Shown here: positions 42,734-51,108 of the stretch, piece by piece
Layout of the letters: the number at the start of each line of letters is the position of its first letter
Position numbering within the stretch: position 1 is the first letter of the stretch
Source: Paractinoplanes rishiriensis
GTDB lineage: Bacteria; Actinomycetota; Actinomycetes; Mycobacteriales; Micromonosporaceae
Length of the DNA: 64,000 nucleotides
Direction: 5' to 3'
NCBI RefSeq assembly: GCF_016862375.1
Contig: NZ_BOMV01000039.1
Location: 124,001-188,000, forward strand
The notes under the pieces: model-generated
What the model was told of the DNA's origin: nothing
The model's database searches: none
What the model saw: only the letters and a program-made list of their open reading frames with translations
Translations under genes and position numbers: made by a program

Positions 42734-43972
42734 GTGCCTGGCATGCCATTCCGGACCTGGGCAAAACTATTGGGAGCCACTCTCGGCGTGGCCGCGCTGG
42801 CGGGTGCGAGCCAGCTCGGCCTCGCATACGGCCTCGGCATCCTGCGCCTCACGCGTGTCCTCGACGTCACCACGCGTGACCATTGGACTGCGCAACTCGC
42901 CTGGGTCGCCTGGTTCGCGATGACCTCGGCGGTGATCGGCGCGCTGGCCGGCCAGGTCCGGCTGCCGCAGCGGTCCGGTGCCGGCACCCGCATCCTCACC
43001 GCGGTAGCGGCCGGTCTCGGCGGCGCCGTCGTGGTGCCGCTGACCATGCAGCCGGCCCGCACCGCCCAGGTCGCCGGCGTGCACCCGGTGTTCGTGATCG
43101 GCGTGTGCGCCTTCCTCGGCGCCCTGGTCGGCGGGTTCGCCGCGTACGCCGCCCTCAGCCGGCAGGTGGCCCGCTGGAGCTTCGTCTCCGTGGGCGCCGC
43201 CATCTGGGCCATCGCCGCGCTGTCGGTGCTGCCCTCGCTGGCGCCCAGCGACCCGCTGCCGGCCATCCGCCTCGGCGTGTTCGACGCCGGTTACCTGAGC
43301 CCGTCGGTGACCCAGCGGACCGCGCTGTTCACCATGCCGGCCCTGGCCCTGATCAGCGGCGCGGCGCTGGGCTGGATCGCCCGTCGCCGGGAGATGTCCA
43401 CCCTGACCATCGCGCTGTCCGGACTGGCCGGACCGGCGCTGCTGACGCTGGCCTACCTGATCGCCGGCCCGGGTTCCGGCCCGGACCGCTACCAGGTGGT
43501 GCCGTACTGGGCGGCGATGACCGCGGCCGGCGCCGGCGTGCTCGGCTCGGTGCTGGCGGCGGTGGTACGCCGCGAGCCGGCGGCCGACTCCAGGACCTCG
43601 TCCGGTTCCGGCAGCGGTCCGGGCGGCGCCGGCGAACCGACACCGGACCGGCCGCCGCTGCCGAAGCGCGACGCGCAGCCCGAGTCGGCCATCGCCCAGG
43701 CGGCGTCGGCGGCCGCGCAGCGCCCGCCGGAGCAACTGCGACCGTCGGACACCGCGGTCATCGCGTCGGCCGCGGTCCCGCAGGCGGCGGTGCCCCCGGA
43801 CGGAACGCCGCCGCCGATCCGGCCCCGGCCGGAGCCGCAGCAGATCAGCGCCCCGCTGCCGAACCCCACGCCGATCGCGCCGCCGCCCCAGGTCCGGGGC
43901 CGCAAGAACGACGCCGACGGCGAGTTCGTCGACTGGGTGAGCGGACTGGGCAACTCGAGCCAGCCCCGATAG
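42734..43972 (+). CDS. Multi-spanning membrane protein with disordered C-terminus
   Basis: 412 aa. About seven hydrophobic segments in residues 10-285, then a Pro/Ala/Ser-rich cytoplasmic tail (about 120 residues) ending DGEFVDWVSGLGNSSQPR. No family recognised. GTG at 42734 or ATG at 42743; neither has a strong ribosome site. The 137-bp gap upstream is AT-richer and contains AATCCGGATTTTT, a possible weak terminator of the lipoprotein gene. Confidence 0.75.
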   Translation: MPGMPFRTWAKLLGATLGVAALAGASQLGLAYGLGILRLTRVLDVTTRDHWTAQLAWVAWFAMTSAVIGALAGQVRLPQRSGAGTRILTAVAAGLGGAVVVPLTMQPARTAQVAGVHPVFVIGVCAFLGALVGGFAAYAALSRQVARWSFVSVGAAIWAIAALSVLPSLAPSDPLPAIRLGVFDAGYLSPSVTQRTALFTMPALALISGAALGWIARRREMSTLTIALSGLAGPALLTLAYLIAGPGSGPDRYQVVPYWAAMTAAGAGVLGSVLAAVVRREPAADSRTSSGSGSGPGGAGEPTPDRPPLPKRDAQPESAIAQAASAAAQRPPEQLRPSDTAVIASAAVPQAAVPPDGTPPPIRPRPEPQQISAPLPNPTPIAPPPQVRGRKNDADGEFVDWVSGLGNSSQPR

Positions 43973-44022
43973 GACCAAATGGGGATGTACCCGCCGGTAG
44001 CCCCAGCACCGACCATGTCTGC

Positions 44023-44463
44023 ATGACTGCTGACCGGAAATCTCGCACCCGCCTCGGCCGCCTACTCTCCGGCTTCGCCCTGGTCGCCACCCTGGCCGGC
44101 CTCGCCCTGGTCGGCCCGGCCGTGGTGGCGCCGACGCACACCGACGCCGCGCAGGCGGTGGTCTACAACAGCTGCACGGTCTCGCGCTGCTCGGCGGCCC
44201 GGACGGCGCGCACCGGGTGGAGTTCGCTCGGCTGGCCGGCCAGCGCCGGTTGGTACTCGTGGCCGTACGGGCAGTACAACTACACCGGCGGCCGGTTCTA
44301 CAACCGCGAGGGCCAGCTGCCGGCGAACGCGACCTACGGCGAGTACGACGTCTACTCCCGGGCCCGGGGCGCGTCCCGCGACGCGTACCGGATCGTGGTC
44401 AACCGGAGCACCCGCGAGACCTGGTTCACGCCCGATCACTACGTCACGTTCTACAAGCTCTGA
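44023..44463 (+). CDS. Secreted guanyl-specific ribonuclease (RNase Sa/N1 family)
   Basis: 146 aa. Signal peptide (R-rich, then LLSGFALVATLAGLALVGPAVV). The mature domain aligns with Streptomyces RNase Sa: FYNREGQLP, the catalytic Glu in GEYDV (E107), the Arg in YRIVV (R123) and the His in PDHYVTF (H139), with the R-to-H distance of 16 as in RNase Sa. RNase Sa has a disulfide joining its two ends; here both cysteines are near the N-terminus (CTVSRC) and the C-terminus (FYKL) has none. No barstar-like inhibitor gene is adjacent. ATG at 44023 with a weak ribosome site. Confidence 0.85.
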   Translation: MTADRKSRTRLGRLLSGFALVATLAGLALVGPAVVAPTHTDAAQAVVYNSCTVSRCSAARTARTGWSSLGWPASAGWYSWPYGQYNYTGGRFYNREGQLPANATYGEYDVYSRARGASRDAYRIVVNRSTRETWFTPDHYVTFYKL

Positions 44464-44479
44464 TCCCGGGCTACACTCC

Positions 44480-44513
44480 CTCCCTAGGTCAGGAAAACGC
44501 TTACCTAAGGGAG
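44480..44513 (+). promoter_or_regulatory. LacI-type operator overlapping an RBS-masking hairpin
   Basis: AGGAAAACGCTTACCT (44491-44506) is a near-palindrome centred on CG, typical of LacI/GalR-family sites. CTCCCTAGGT (44480-44489) also pairs with ACCTAAGGGAG (44503-44513, one bulge), so the ribosome site AAGGGAG (44507-44513) of the next gene lies in a stem. Both features sit in the 57 bp before the dehydrogenase gene. Confidence 0.65.
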
Positions 44514-44520
44514 TTGTCCG

Positions 44521-45612
44521 ATGGCCAGGTATCGCGCCGCGATCGTCGGGACCGGGGCGATAGCCACCGCCCACGCCGCCGCACTCCGCGCGCTGGGTGA
44601 CCGGGTCGAGCTCGCCGCGGTGGTCGACGTCGACCGGGCGCGGGCCACCGCCTTCGCCGCCGAGTGGTCGGTGCCGACCGTCGCGGCGGACCTCGCCGGC
44701 CTGCTCACGGGCGAGCACCTGGACCTCGTCCACATCTGTACGCCACCGGCGGCGCACGTGCCGCTGGCCCTCGACTGTCTGCGGGCCGGCGCGCACGTGG
44801 TGGTGGAGAAGCCGCCCACGCTGTCCCTTGCCGATCTGGACGTTCTGGTCGAGGCGTCGCGGGAAACCGGTTCCCACCTCGCCACGATCTTCCAGCACCG
44901 GTTCGGCGCCGGCGCGGCCCGGCTGCGCGGCCTGATCGCGGCCGGTGAGCTGGGCCGCCCGCTGCTCGCGACCTGCGAGACCCTCTGGTACCGCGACCAG
45001 GCCTACTACGAGGTCCCGTGGCGCGGTAAGTGGGAGACCGAGGGCGGCGGCCCGACCATGGGCCACGGCATCCACCAGTTCGACCTGCTGCTCTCGGTGC
45101 TCGGCCCGTGGGAGCAGGTAACCGCGGTGGCCGCCCGGCAGGCCCGGCCGGTGGTCACCGAGGACGTGTCGATGGCCCTGGTCACGTTCGCGGACGGCAC
45201 GGTCGCCTCGGTGGTCAACTCGGTGCTCTCGCCGCGCCAGGTGTCGGCGCTGAGGTTCGATTTCGAGTACGCGACCGTCGAGCTGTCGCATCTGTACGGC
45301 TACACGGACGCCAACTGGACCATCACCCCGGCGCCCGGCCACGAGGATCTCGCCGAGCGCTGGGCCAAGGCGTCCGACTCCACCGAGATCACCGACCACC
45401 TCCCCCAGCTGACTGCGGTGCTCGACGCCCTGGACGCCGGCGCGCCGCCGCCGGTGACGCTCGCCGAGACCCGGCAGACGATGGAGTTCATCGCCGCGAT
45501 CTACGCCTCGGCGTTCACCCGCCGGCCGATCTCCCGCGGCGAGATCGGCGCCGGCCACCCCTTCGCCACGAGCATGAACGGAACCGGTGCCCCATGGGAG
45601 ACCTCCAGGTAG
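44521..45612 (+). CDS. Gfo/Idh/MocA-family oxidoreductase
   Basis: 363 aa. Rossmann motif GTGAIATAHAAAL near the start, the EKPPTLS motif (EKP, about residue 99), and a C-terminal domain with GGGPTMGHGIHQFDLLL. Such enzymes oxidise or reduce sugars and inositols with NAD(P). ATG at 44521, 7 nt after AAGGGAG. It is the first gene of a three-gene unit with a PmoA-like and a cupin gene, behind a LacI-type operator. Substrate not determinable. Confidence 0.93.
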   Translation: MARYRAAIVGTGAIATAHAAALRALGDRVELAAVVDVDRARATAFAAEWSVPTVAADLAGLLTGEHLDLVHICTPPAAHVPLALDCLRAGAHVVVEKPPTLSLADLDVLVEASRETGSHLATIFQHRFGAGAARLRGLIAAGELGRPLLATCETLWYRDQAYYEVPWRGKWETEGGGPTMGHGIHQFDLLLSVLGPWEQVTAVAARQARPVVTEDVSMALVTFADGTVASVVNSVLSPRQVSALRFDFEYATVELSHLYGYTDANWTITPAPGHEDLAERWAKASDSTEITDHLPQLTAVLDALDAGAPPPVTLAETRQTMEFIAAIYASAFTRRPISRGEIGAGHPFATSMNGTGAPWETSR

Positions 45613-46502
45613 ACCACGCGCTCGGCCGCTCGGTCACCGCCGCGTCCGGCGGCATCGACCTGTTCACGTACGTCTACACCCCGGACACGGTCCAGCTGGA
45701 GTCGCCCAAGCCCTATCTCCACCCGGTCCGCACCCTGGCCGGCGAGCTGGTCACCGCGTTCCGCCCGCACGACCACGTCTGGCACAAGGGCTTCGCCTGG
45801 TCGCTGCCGCACGTGGGCGCGCACAACTTCTGGGGCGGCCCCACCTTCGTGCGCGACCGCGGCTACGTCCAGCTCGACAACAACGGCAGCGGCCGGCATC
45901 GCGACCTCACCGCGCTGACCGCGAACGGCCGGTCGGTCACGCTCGCGCACGAGCTGGACTGGTTCTCCCAGCAGGGCGCCAAGGTGATCGACGAGCGGCG
46001 GCAGCTGACCGCGGCACTGATCGACGAGCGCACCTGGGTGCTGGTCTGGGAAACCGCGATGACCAACGTCTCCGGCGAGACCCTGGCGTTCGGCTCGCCC
46101 ACCACCAAGGGCCGGGAGAACGCCGGTTACGGCGGCCTGTTCTGGCGGGGCCCGCGGTCGTTCACCGGCGGCCTGATCCAGTCGCCGGTCGCGACCGGCG
46201 GCGACGACCTGCGCGGCAGCCGGGCCGAGTGGTTCGCGTTCCGCGGCCGGCACGACGGCTCCGGCGACGCCTCCACAATCGTGCTGGTCGACGATGCCGC
46301 CAACCCGCGGCACGAGCCGCAGTGGTTCGCCCGCAGCACCGACTTCGCCTGCCTCAACCCGGCGCCGTTCTTCAGCGAGGAGCTCGATCTCGCGCACGGC
46401 GCGGAGCTGTCATTCCGGTACGCCGTGGTGATCGCGGCCGGCGACCACGGCGACGACGGAACCGCAGCGCTGGCGCAGCACGGCCGGGACGCCCTCTCGT
46501 GA
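45594..46502 (+). CDS. PmoA-like protein (DUF6807)
   Basis: 302 aa. HVWHKGFAWSLPHVGAHNFWGG and GRENAGYGGLFWRGPRSF are typical of proteins annotated methane oxygenase PmoA/DUF6807, which have nothing to do with methane but occur in sugar-catabolic clusters with Gfo/Idh/MocA dehydrogenases. ATG at 45594 lies within the end of the dehydrogenase gene (19-bp overlap), indicating coupling. No signal peptide. Function unknown, perhaps a sugar-processing or lyase-like beta-fold enzyme. Confidence 0.85.
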   Translation: MGDLQVDHALGRSVTAASGGIDLFTYVYTPDTVQLESPKPYLHPVRTLAGELVTAFRPHDHVWHKGFAWSLPHVGAHNFWGGPTFVRDRGYVQLDNNGSGRHRDLTALTANGRSVTLAHELDWFSQQGAKVIDERRQLTAALIDERTWVLVWETAMTNVSGETLAFGSPTTKGRENAGYGGLFWRGPRSFTGGLIQSPVATGGDDLRGSRAEWFAFRGRHDGSGDASTIVLVDDAANPRHEPQWFARSTDFACLNPAPFFSEELDLAHGAELSFRYAVVIAAGDHGDDGTAALAQHGRDALS

Positions 46503-47185
46503 CGTTCCCGGGCGGTACGTCGATCAGCCGGCTCGCGGTCTACGACGACGCCGGTGGCACGCCGCACATGCACACCGTCTCGACCGAGGCGTACGTGGTC
46601 ATCGGCGGAGCCGGCGCCGTGCAGACGCTGGACCGGTCCGGCTTCCGGGAGACCCCGCTGGCCACCGGCAGCACGGTCTGGTTCGGACCGGGCGTGATCC
46701 ACCGGGCGGTCAACCACGACGGCCTGCGGGTCCTGGTGATCATGTCGAACGCCGGGCTGCCCGAGGCCGGCGACGCCGTGATGACCTTCCCGCCGGACGT
46801 GCTGGCCGACCCGGAGCGGTTCCGGGCGACCAGCACGTTGCCAAAAGGCGACGGGGTGAGTGAGGCGGTACGCCGCCGCCGCGAACTCGCGGTCGGCGGC
46901 TTCGAATACCTGGTCACCCGGATGCGGGCCGGCGATCCCGGCCCGCTCGAGGACTTCTACGCGAGTGCCGCGGCGCTGGTCCGCCCCCGGATCGGGGACT
47001 GGCGCAGGATCTGGCAGTCCACCGTGGAGGCTGACGTCAGGCGTACCGCTGCGGTTTTGGATGCCCTTGATCGTGGCGACTTCGGCCACCTGAGCAACGG
47101 CAGCGTGCGGGAGTCACCACAGAGCGCCGAGACCCGCTGGGGGATGTGCGGCCACCTGCACACTCACGACGTCAGCGGCAGGTAG
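46499..47185 (+). CDS. Cupin-domain protein
   Basis: 228 aa. A single cupin domain (residues about 10-90: GGTPHMHTVSTEAYVVIGG, then VWFGPGVIHRAVN) with the His ligands of the two cupin motifs, followed by a helical C-terminal part. GTG at 46499 overlaps the previous stop (GTGA). It may be a sugar isomerase/epimerase or a sensor. The 3' end overlaps the convergent thiC gene by 22 bp. Confidence 0.82.
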   Translation: MTFPGGTSISRLAVYDDAGGTPHMHTVSTEAYVVIGGAGAVQTLDRSGFRETPLATGSTVWFGPGVIHRAVNHDGLRVLVIMSNAGLPEAGDAVMTFPPDVLADPERFRATSTLPKGDGVSEAVRRRRELAVGGFEYLVTRMRAGDPGPLEDFYASAAALVRPRIGDWRRIWQSTVEADVRRTAAVLDALDRGDFGHLSNGSVRESPQSAETRWGMCGHLHTHDVSGR

Positions 47186-48663
47186 ACCCGGCCGCCCGAC
47201 TCGACGAACTCGGCCGACTTCTCCTGCATGCCGCGCTGCCGGATCTCGTGGCTGATCCGCATCGAGCAGAACTTCGGCCCGCACATCGAGCAGAAGTGCG
47301 CGGTCTTGGCCGGCGCCGCGGGCAGCGTTTCGTCGTGGTACGCCCGCGCCGTCTCCGGGTCGAGGGCCAGCTCGAACTGGTCCTCCCAGCGGAACTCGAA
47401 CCGCGCCTTGGACAGTGCGTCGTCCCACTCCTGCGCCCCCGGGTGGCCTTTCGCCAGGTCGGCCGCGTGCGCCGCGATCTTGTACGCGATCATCCCGGCC
47501 TTCACGTCGTCCCGGTTCGGCAGCCCGAGGTGCTCCTTCGGCGTGACGTAGCAGAGCATCGCGGTGCCGAACATGCCGATCATCGCGGCGCCGATGGCCG
47601 AGGTGATGTGGTCGTACGCGGGCGCGACGTCGGTGGTGAGCGGCCCGAGCGTGTAGAACGGTGCCCCGCCGCACAGCTCGACCTGGAGGTCCACGTTCTC
47701 CTTGATCTTGTGCATCGGAACGTGGCCCGGACCCTCGACCATGACCTGGACGTCGTGCTCCCAGGCCCGGTGGGTGAGCTCGCCGAGCGTGCGCAACTCG
47801 GCGAACTGCGCCTCGTCGTTGGCGTCCGCGATGGACCCGGGCCGCAGGCCGTCGCCCAGCGAGAACGTGATGTCGTACTCCGCGAAGATCCGGCACAGCT
47901 CGTCGAAGTTCGTGTAGAGGAAGTTCTCCTCGTGGCGCGCCAGGCACCAGGCCGCCATGATCGAGCCACCGCGGGACACGATGCCGGTCACCCGCTCCGC
48001 GGTCAGCGGCACGTACGGCAGCAGCACCCCGGCGTGGACCGTCATGTAGTCCACCCCCTGTTCGGCCTGCTCCAGCACGGTGTCCCGGAACAGTTCCCAG
48101 GTCAGCTGGAGCGGGTCGCCGTTCACCTTCTCCAGCGCCTGATAGATCGGCACGGTCCCGATCGGCACCGGCGCGTTCCGGATGATCGCCTCCCGGGTCT
48201 CGTGGATCCGCGGCCCGGTCGAGAGATCCATCACGGTGTCGGCGCCCCACCTGGTGGCCCAGGTCATCTTGTCCACCTCCTCGGCGACCGACGAGGTCAC
48301 CGCCGAGGTGCCGATGTTCGCGTTGACCTTCACGAGGAACCGCGACCCGATCACCATGGGCTCGGACTCCGGGTGGTTCCGGTTGGCCGGCAGCACCGCC
48401 CGCCCCGCGGCGATCTCGGCCCGCACCAGTTCCGGCTCGACCCCCTCACGGATCGCCACGAACGCCATCTCCGGCGTCACCACGCCGGCCCGGGCCGACG
48501 CGAGCTGGGTGCGCCCGCTCCGCCACGGCGCCCGCAACGGCGGCAGCCCGACCTCCGGATCGCTGCCCGGCCCCGACGTGTCGTACAGCCGCACCGGCTC
48601 GTTGCCGTCGCTCAGCACGACCTCGGTGAAGGGGACTCCTTCGACGTACACCTTGCGCCTCAT
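47164..48663 (-). CDS. thiC: Phosphomethylpyrimidine synthase ThiC
   Basis: 499 aa radical-SAM enzyme that turns aminoimidazole ribotide into HMP phosphate. The C-terminal cluster motif CSMCGPKFC and the core SRGGSIMAAWCL, VMVEGPGHVP are clear. ATG at 48663 with GGAGGAAAG upstream. Last gene of the thiamine operon, 73 bp after thiD. Its 3' end overlaps the convergent cupin gene. Confidence 0.97.
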   Translation of the reverse strand: MRRKVYVEGVPFTEVVLSDGNEPVRLYDTSGPGSDPEVGLPPLRAPWRSGRTQLASARAGVVTPEMAFVAIREGVEPELVRAEIAAGRAVLPANRNHPESEPMVIGSRFLVKVNANIGTSAVTSSVAEEVDKMTWATRWGADTVMDLSTGPRIHETREAIIRNAPVPIGTVPIYQALEKVNGDPLQLTWELFRDTVLEQAEQGVDYMTVHAGVLLPYVPLTAERVTGIVSRGGSIMAAWCLARHEENFLYTNFDELCRIFAEYDITFSLGDGLRPGSIADANDEAQFAELRTLGELTHRAWEHDVQVMVEGPGHVPMHKIKENVDLQVELCGGAPFYTLGPLTTDVAPAYDHITSAIGAAMIGMFGTAMLCYVTPKEHLGLPNRDDVKAGMIAYKIAAHAADLAKGHPGAQEWDDALSKARFEFRWEDQFELALDPETARAYHDETLPAAPAKTAHFCSMCGPKFCSMRISHEIRQRGMQEKSAEFVESGGRVYLPLTS

Positions 48664-48736
48664 ACTTTCCTCCCTAATCAGTACAAAGCGGACGACGGGA
48701 AGCAGCACTGATCCCCGGTCCGGGCCTCCTCATCGA

Positions 48737-49498
48737 TCAGGCGAAGTGGTCGAGCGGTCCGGGCCCGGCGCCCAGCTGCCACTTCTGACCACCGGCGAGC
48801 GCCGCGGTCACGTACGTCTTGGCCGCCCGGACCGCCGCCGGCACCGGATCACCGAGCGCGAGCCGCACCGCGACGGCCGAGGAGAAGGTGCACCCCGACC
48901 CGTGGTTGTTGCGGGTGTCCACCGGCTCACCGCGCAGCACCGAGGTGACCCCGTCGTGGTGCAGCACGTCGATGGCCAGCTCGCTGCCGGTCACCACCAC
49001 CGCGCGGGCACCCCCGGCGGCCAGGCGTTCCGCCGCCCGGGACATCTCCTCGGCCGTCTCGACCGGGCTTTGCGAGAGGGCGCCGGCTTCGTGCCGGTTG
49101 GGCGTCAAGACACAGGGGTACGCGAGCAGCGGCGCCACCGCACCCACCTCACCCAGCCGTGACCCGGACGTGGCCACCAGCACCGGGTCGACAACCAGGT
49201 TGGGCAGCCGCGCAACCCGCTCCACGATCACCGCCGTGACCGCCGGGTCCCCGATCATCCCCACCTTGACCGCCGCCACGTCGAAGTCGGCCAGCACCGC
49301 ATCAATCTGAGCCGCCACGATCGCCGCCGGCACCGGATGGATGGCGGTGACCCCCTGCGTGTTCTGCGCGGTGATGGCGGTGATGACCGAGGTCCCGTAC
49401 GCCCCCAGCGCCGCGAACGTCTTGAGATCAGCCTGAATCCCCGCGCCCCCACCGGAGTCGGACCCCGCGATGGTCAACACCACGGGCGGTGTCACCAC
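48737..49498 (-). CDS. thiD: HMP/HMP-P kinase ThiD
   Basis: 253 aa ribokinase-fold kinase. TIAGSDSGGGAGIQADLKTF, the Asp-containing VVDPVLVATSGSRL, TPNRHEAGAL and the anion hole NNHGSGCTFSSAVA are ThiD signatures. It phosphorylates HMP and HMP-P. GTG at 49498 or 49495; the start overlaps the ThiE-like gene upstream. Confidence 0.95.
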   Translation of the reverse strand: MVTPPVVLTIAGSDSGGGAGIQADLKTFAALGAYGTSVITAITAQNTQGVTAIHPVPAAIVAAQIDAVLADFDVAAVKVGMIGDPAVTAVIVERVARLPNLVVDPVLVATSGSRLGEVGAVAPLLAYPCVLTPNRHEAGALSQSPVETAEEMSRAAERLAAGGARAVVVTGSELAIDVLHHDGVTSVLRGEPVDTRNNHGSGCTFSSAVAVRLALGDPVPAAVRAAKTYVTAALAGGQKWQLGAGPGPLDHFA

Positions 49499-50166
49499 CT
49501 CACCCCCACGCCGTCACCCGGCGCTGCCGGCCGCAGCATTCCTACCGCACCGGCAGCGACCACCGCCGGAGCCGGCCGTGCCGTCGCGAGGGCCGAGCGG
49601 GCCGCGCCGAAAGCCGTCGCCAACGCGCGGGCCGTGGCCTCCGGGTCGGGTGAGCGCAGCACCGCGCCCAGCACCGCGATCCCACTCGCGCCGGCCGTCG
49701 CGCAAGCCGCCGCGCGCGACGGCGAGTCGATGCCGCCCAGCGCCAGCCACGGCACCCCGCCGGCCAGCGCCGCCGCACCCGCCGGCCCGAGCGCCGGACC
49801 GTAGCCGGGTTTCGTCGCCGTCGGGTAGATCGGCGAAAGCGTCACGTAGTCCGCATCGGACAAATCCGGGACGCCGTGACAGGAGCGGCCGACCAGGGAC
49901 AGTCCCGGCGCCGGCATCGGATCGGCGGACGCCAGGTGCACCGCGTCCGCGCCCAACGGGTCCGGGCCGGCCACGATCAGCCGGCCCGGGGGCAGCAGAT
50001 CGCGCAACTCGACCGCCAGACGGCGGCGTTGCGCGTACGGCAGATCCCGATCGCGCAGGACCACCCACCCGGCGCCACCGCGGACCGCGGCCGCCACCAC
50101 CTCGATCAGCGGCCCGGCGGCGAGCCGCCGGTCGGTGAGCACCACCAGGCCCATCGGGGTCACCAC
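49492..50166 (-). CDS. ThiE/TenI-like protein (second copy in operon)
   Basis: 224 aa TIM-barrel of the thiamine phosphate synthase/TenI group. VVLRDRDL, GADAVHLAS, YVTLSPIYPTATKPGYGP and ALGGI are recognisable. The metal/pyrophosphate-binding N-D (or D-D) of true ThiE is replaced by AG (LIVAGPDPLGADAVHL), so it may be a TenI-like thiazole tautomerase rather than a synthase. The last 40 residues are an Ala/Pro/Val-rich tail. GTG at 50166 or ATG at 50154. Its ends overlap thiG and thiD by 7 bp each. Confidence 0.82.
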   Translation of the reverse strand: MVTPMGLVVLTDRRLAAGPLIEVVAAAVRGGAGWVVLRDRDLPYAQRRRLAVELRDLLPPGRLIVAGPDPLGADAVHLASADPMPAPGLSLVGRSCHGVPDLSDADYVTLSPIYPTATKPGYGPALGPAGAAALAGGVPWLALGGIDSPSRAAACATAGASGIAVLGAVLRSPDPEATARALATAFGAARSALATARPAPAVVAAGAVGMLRPAAPGDGVGVRW

Positions 50167-50903
50167 TGCGCCAGCCCTTCGTCCGAAGTGGACGCCACCG
50201 CGTGGTAGCGCCGCGGAATCCGGCCCGACGTGTACGCCAGCCGGCCCGCCTCGACCGCGTGCCGCATCGCCGACGCCATCCCGGCCGGGTTGTCGGCCCT
50301 GGTCACGGCGCTCGCGATCAGCACCGCGTCGCAGCCCAGCTCCATCGCCAGCGCCGCGTCCGAGGCCGTGCCGATGCCCGCGTCCAGCACCACCGGCACT
50401 TCGACCGCCTGGCGGATCAGCCGGATGTGGTGCGGGTTGCAGATGCCCAGGCCGGAACCGATCGGCGAGCCGGCCGGCATCACCGCGGCACAGCCGACGT
50501 CGGCCAGGCGGCGGGCCAGGATCGGATCGTCGCTGGTGTACGGGAGGACCGTGAACCCGTCCGCCACCAGGGTTTCCGCCGCCCGCAGCAGTTCCACCCC
50601 GTCCGGCAGCAGGGTGCGCTCGTCACCGATCACCTCGAGTTTGATCAGGTCGGTCTCGAACGCGTCCCGGGCCAGGTGGGCCGTCTTGACCGCGTCGCCG
50701 GCCGTGTAGCAGCCCGCGGTGTTCGGCAGCACCCGCACGCCGGTCCGGTCGAGCATCGGCAGCAGCCCCGGCCCGGCCGCCTCGACCCGCCGCAGCGCCA
50801 CGGTGACCAGCCCGGTCCCGGACGCGACGATCGCCTCCTCCAGCGCTACCAGGCTGTTCGCTCCGCCGGTGCCCAGGATCAGCCGGGAGTTCCCGAAGAA
50901 CAT
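50160..50903 (-). CDS. thiG: Thiazole synthase ThiG
   Basis: 247 aa. SRLILGTGG near the N-terminus, the Schiff-base lysine in LIKLEVIGDERTLLPD, and PAGSPIGSGLGI. It builds thiazole phosphate from DXP, ThiS-thiocarboxylate and dehydroglycine. ATG at 50903 lies one base after the thiS stop. The N-terminus is a few residues shorter than many homologues. Confidence 0.95.
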   Translation of the reverse strand: MFFGNSRLILGTGGANSLVALEEAIVASGTGLVTVALRRVEAAGPGLLPMLDRTGVRVLPNTAGCYTAGDAVKTAHLARDAFETDLIKLEVIGDERTLLPDGVELLRAAETLVADGFTVLPYTSDDPILARRLADVGCAAVMPAGSPIGSGLGICNPHHIRLIRQAVEVPVVLDAGIGTASDAALAMELGCDAVLIASAVTRADNPAGMASAMRHAVEAGRLAYTSGRIPRRYHAVASTSDEGLAQW

Positions 50904-50904
50904 G

Positions 50905-51108
50905 TCAACCTCCCTGCGCCGCGGTCAGCACCTCGACCCGGTCGCCGTCCGTGAGCGGCACCGTCGCCCAGGTCGAACGCGGCACCACCGTCCCGTTGAC
51001 CGCGACCGCCACCCCGCGGCGCGCCTCGGTGACCCGCTCCACCAGGGCCGCCACCGACAGGTCGTCGCCGCCCTCGATCACGTCCCGCCCATTGACCGTC
51101 AACCTCAT
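50905..51108 (-). CDS. thiS: Sulfur carrier protein ThiS
   Basis: 67 aa ubiquitin-like protein (MRLTVNGRDV) ending in the required Gly-Gly (AAQGG). It carries sulfur as a C-terminal thiocarboxylate to ThiG. ATG at 51108 overlaps the thiO stop by 4 bp (ATGA). Confidence 0.95.
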   Translation of the reverse strand: MRLTVNGRDVIEGGDDLSVAALVERVTEARRGVAVAVNGTVVPRSTWATVPLTDGDRVEVLTAAQGG

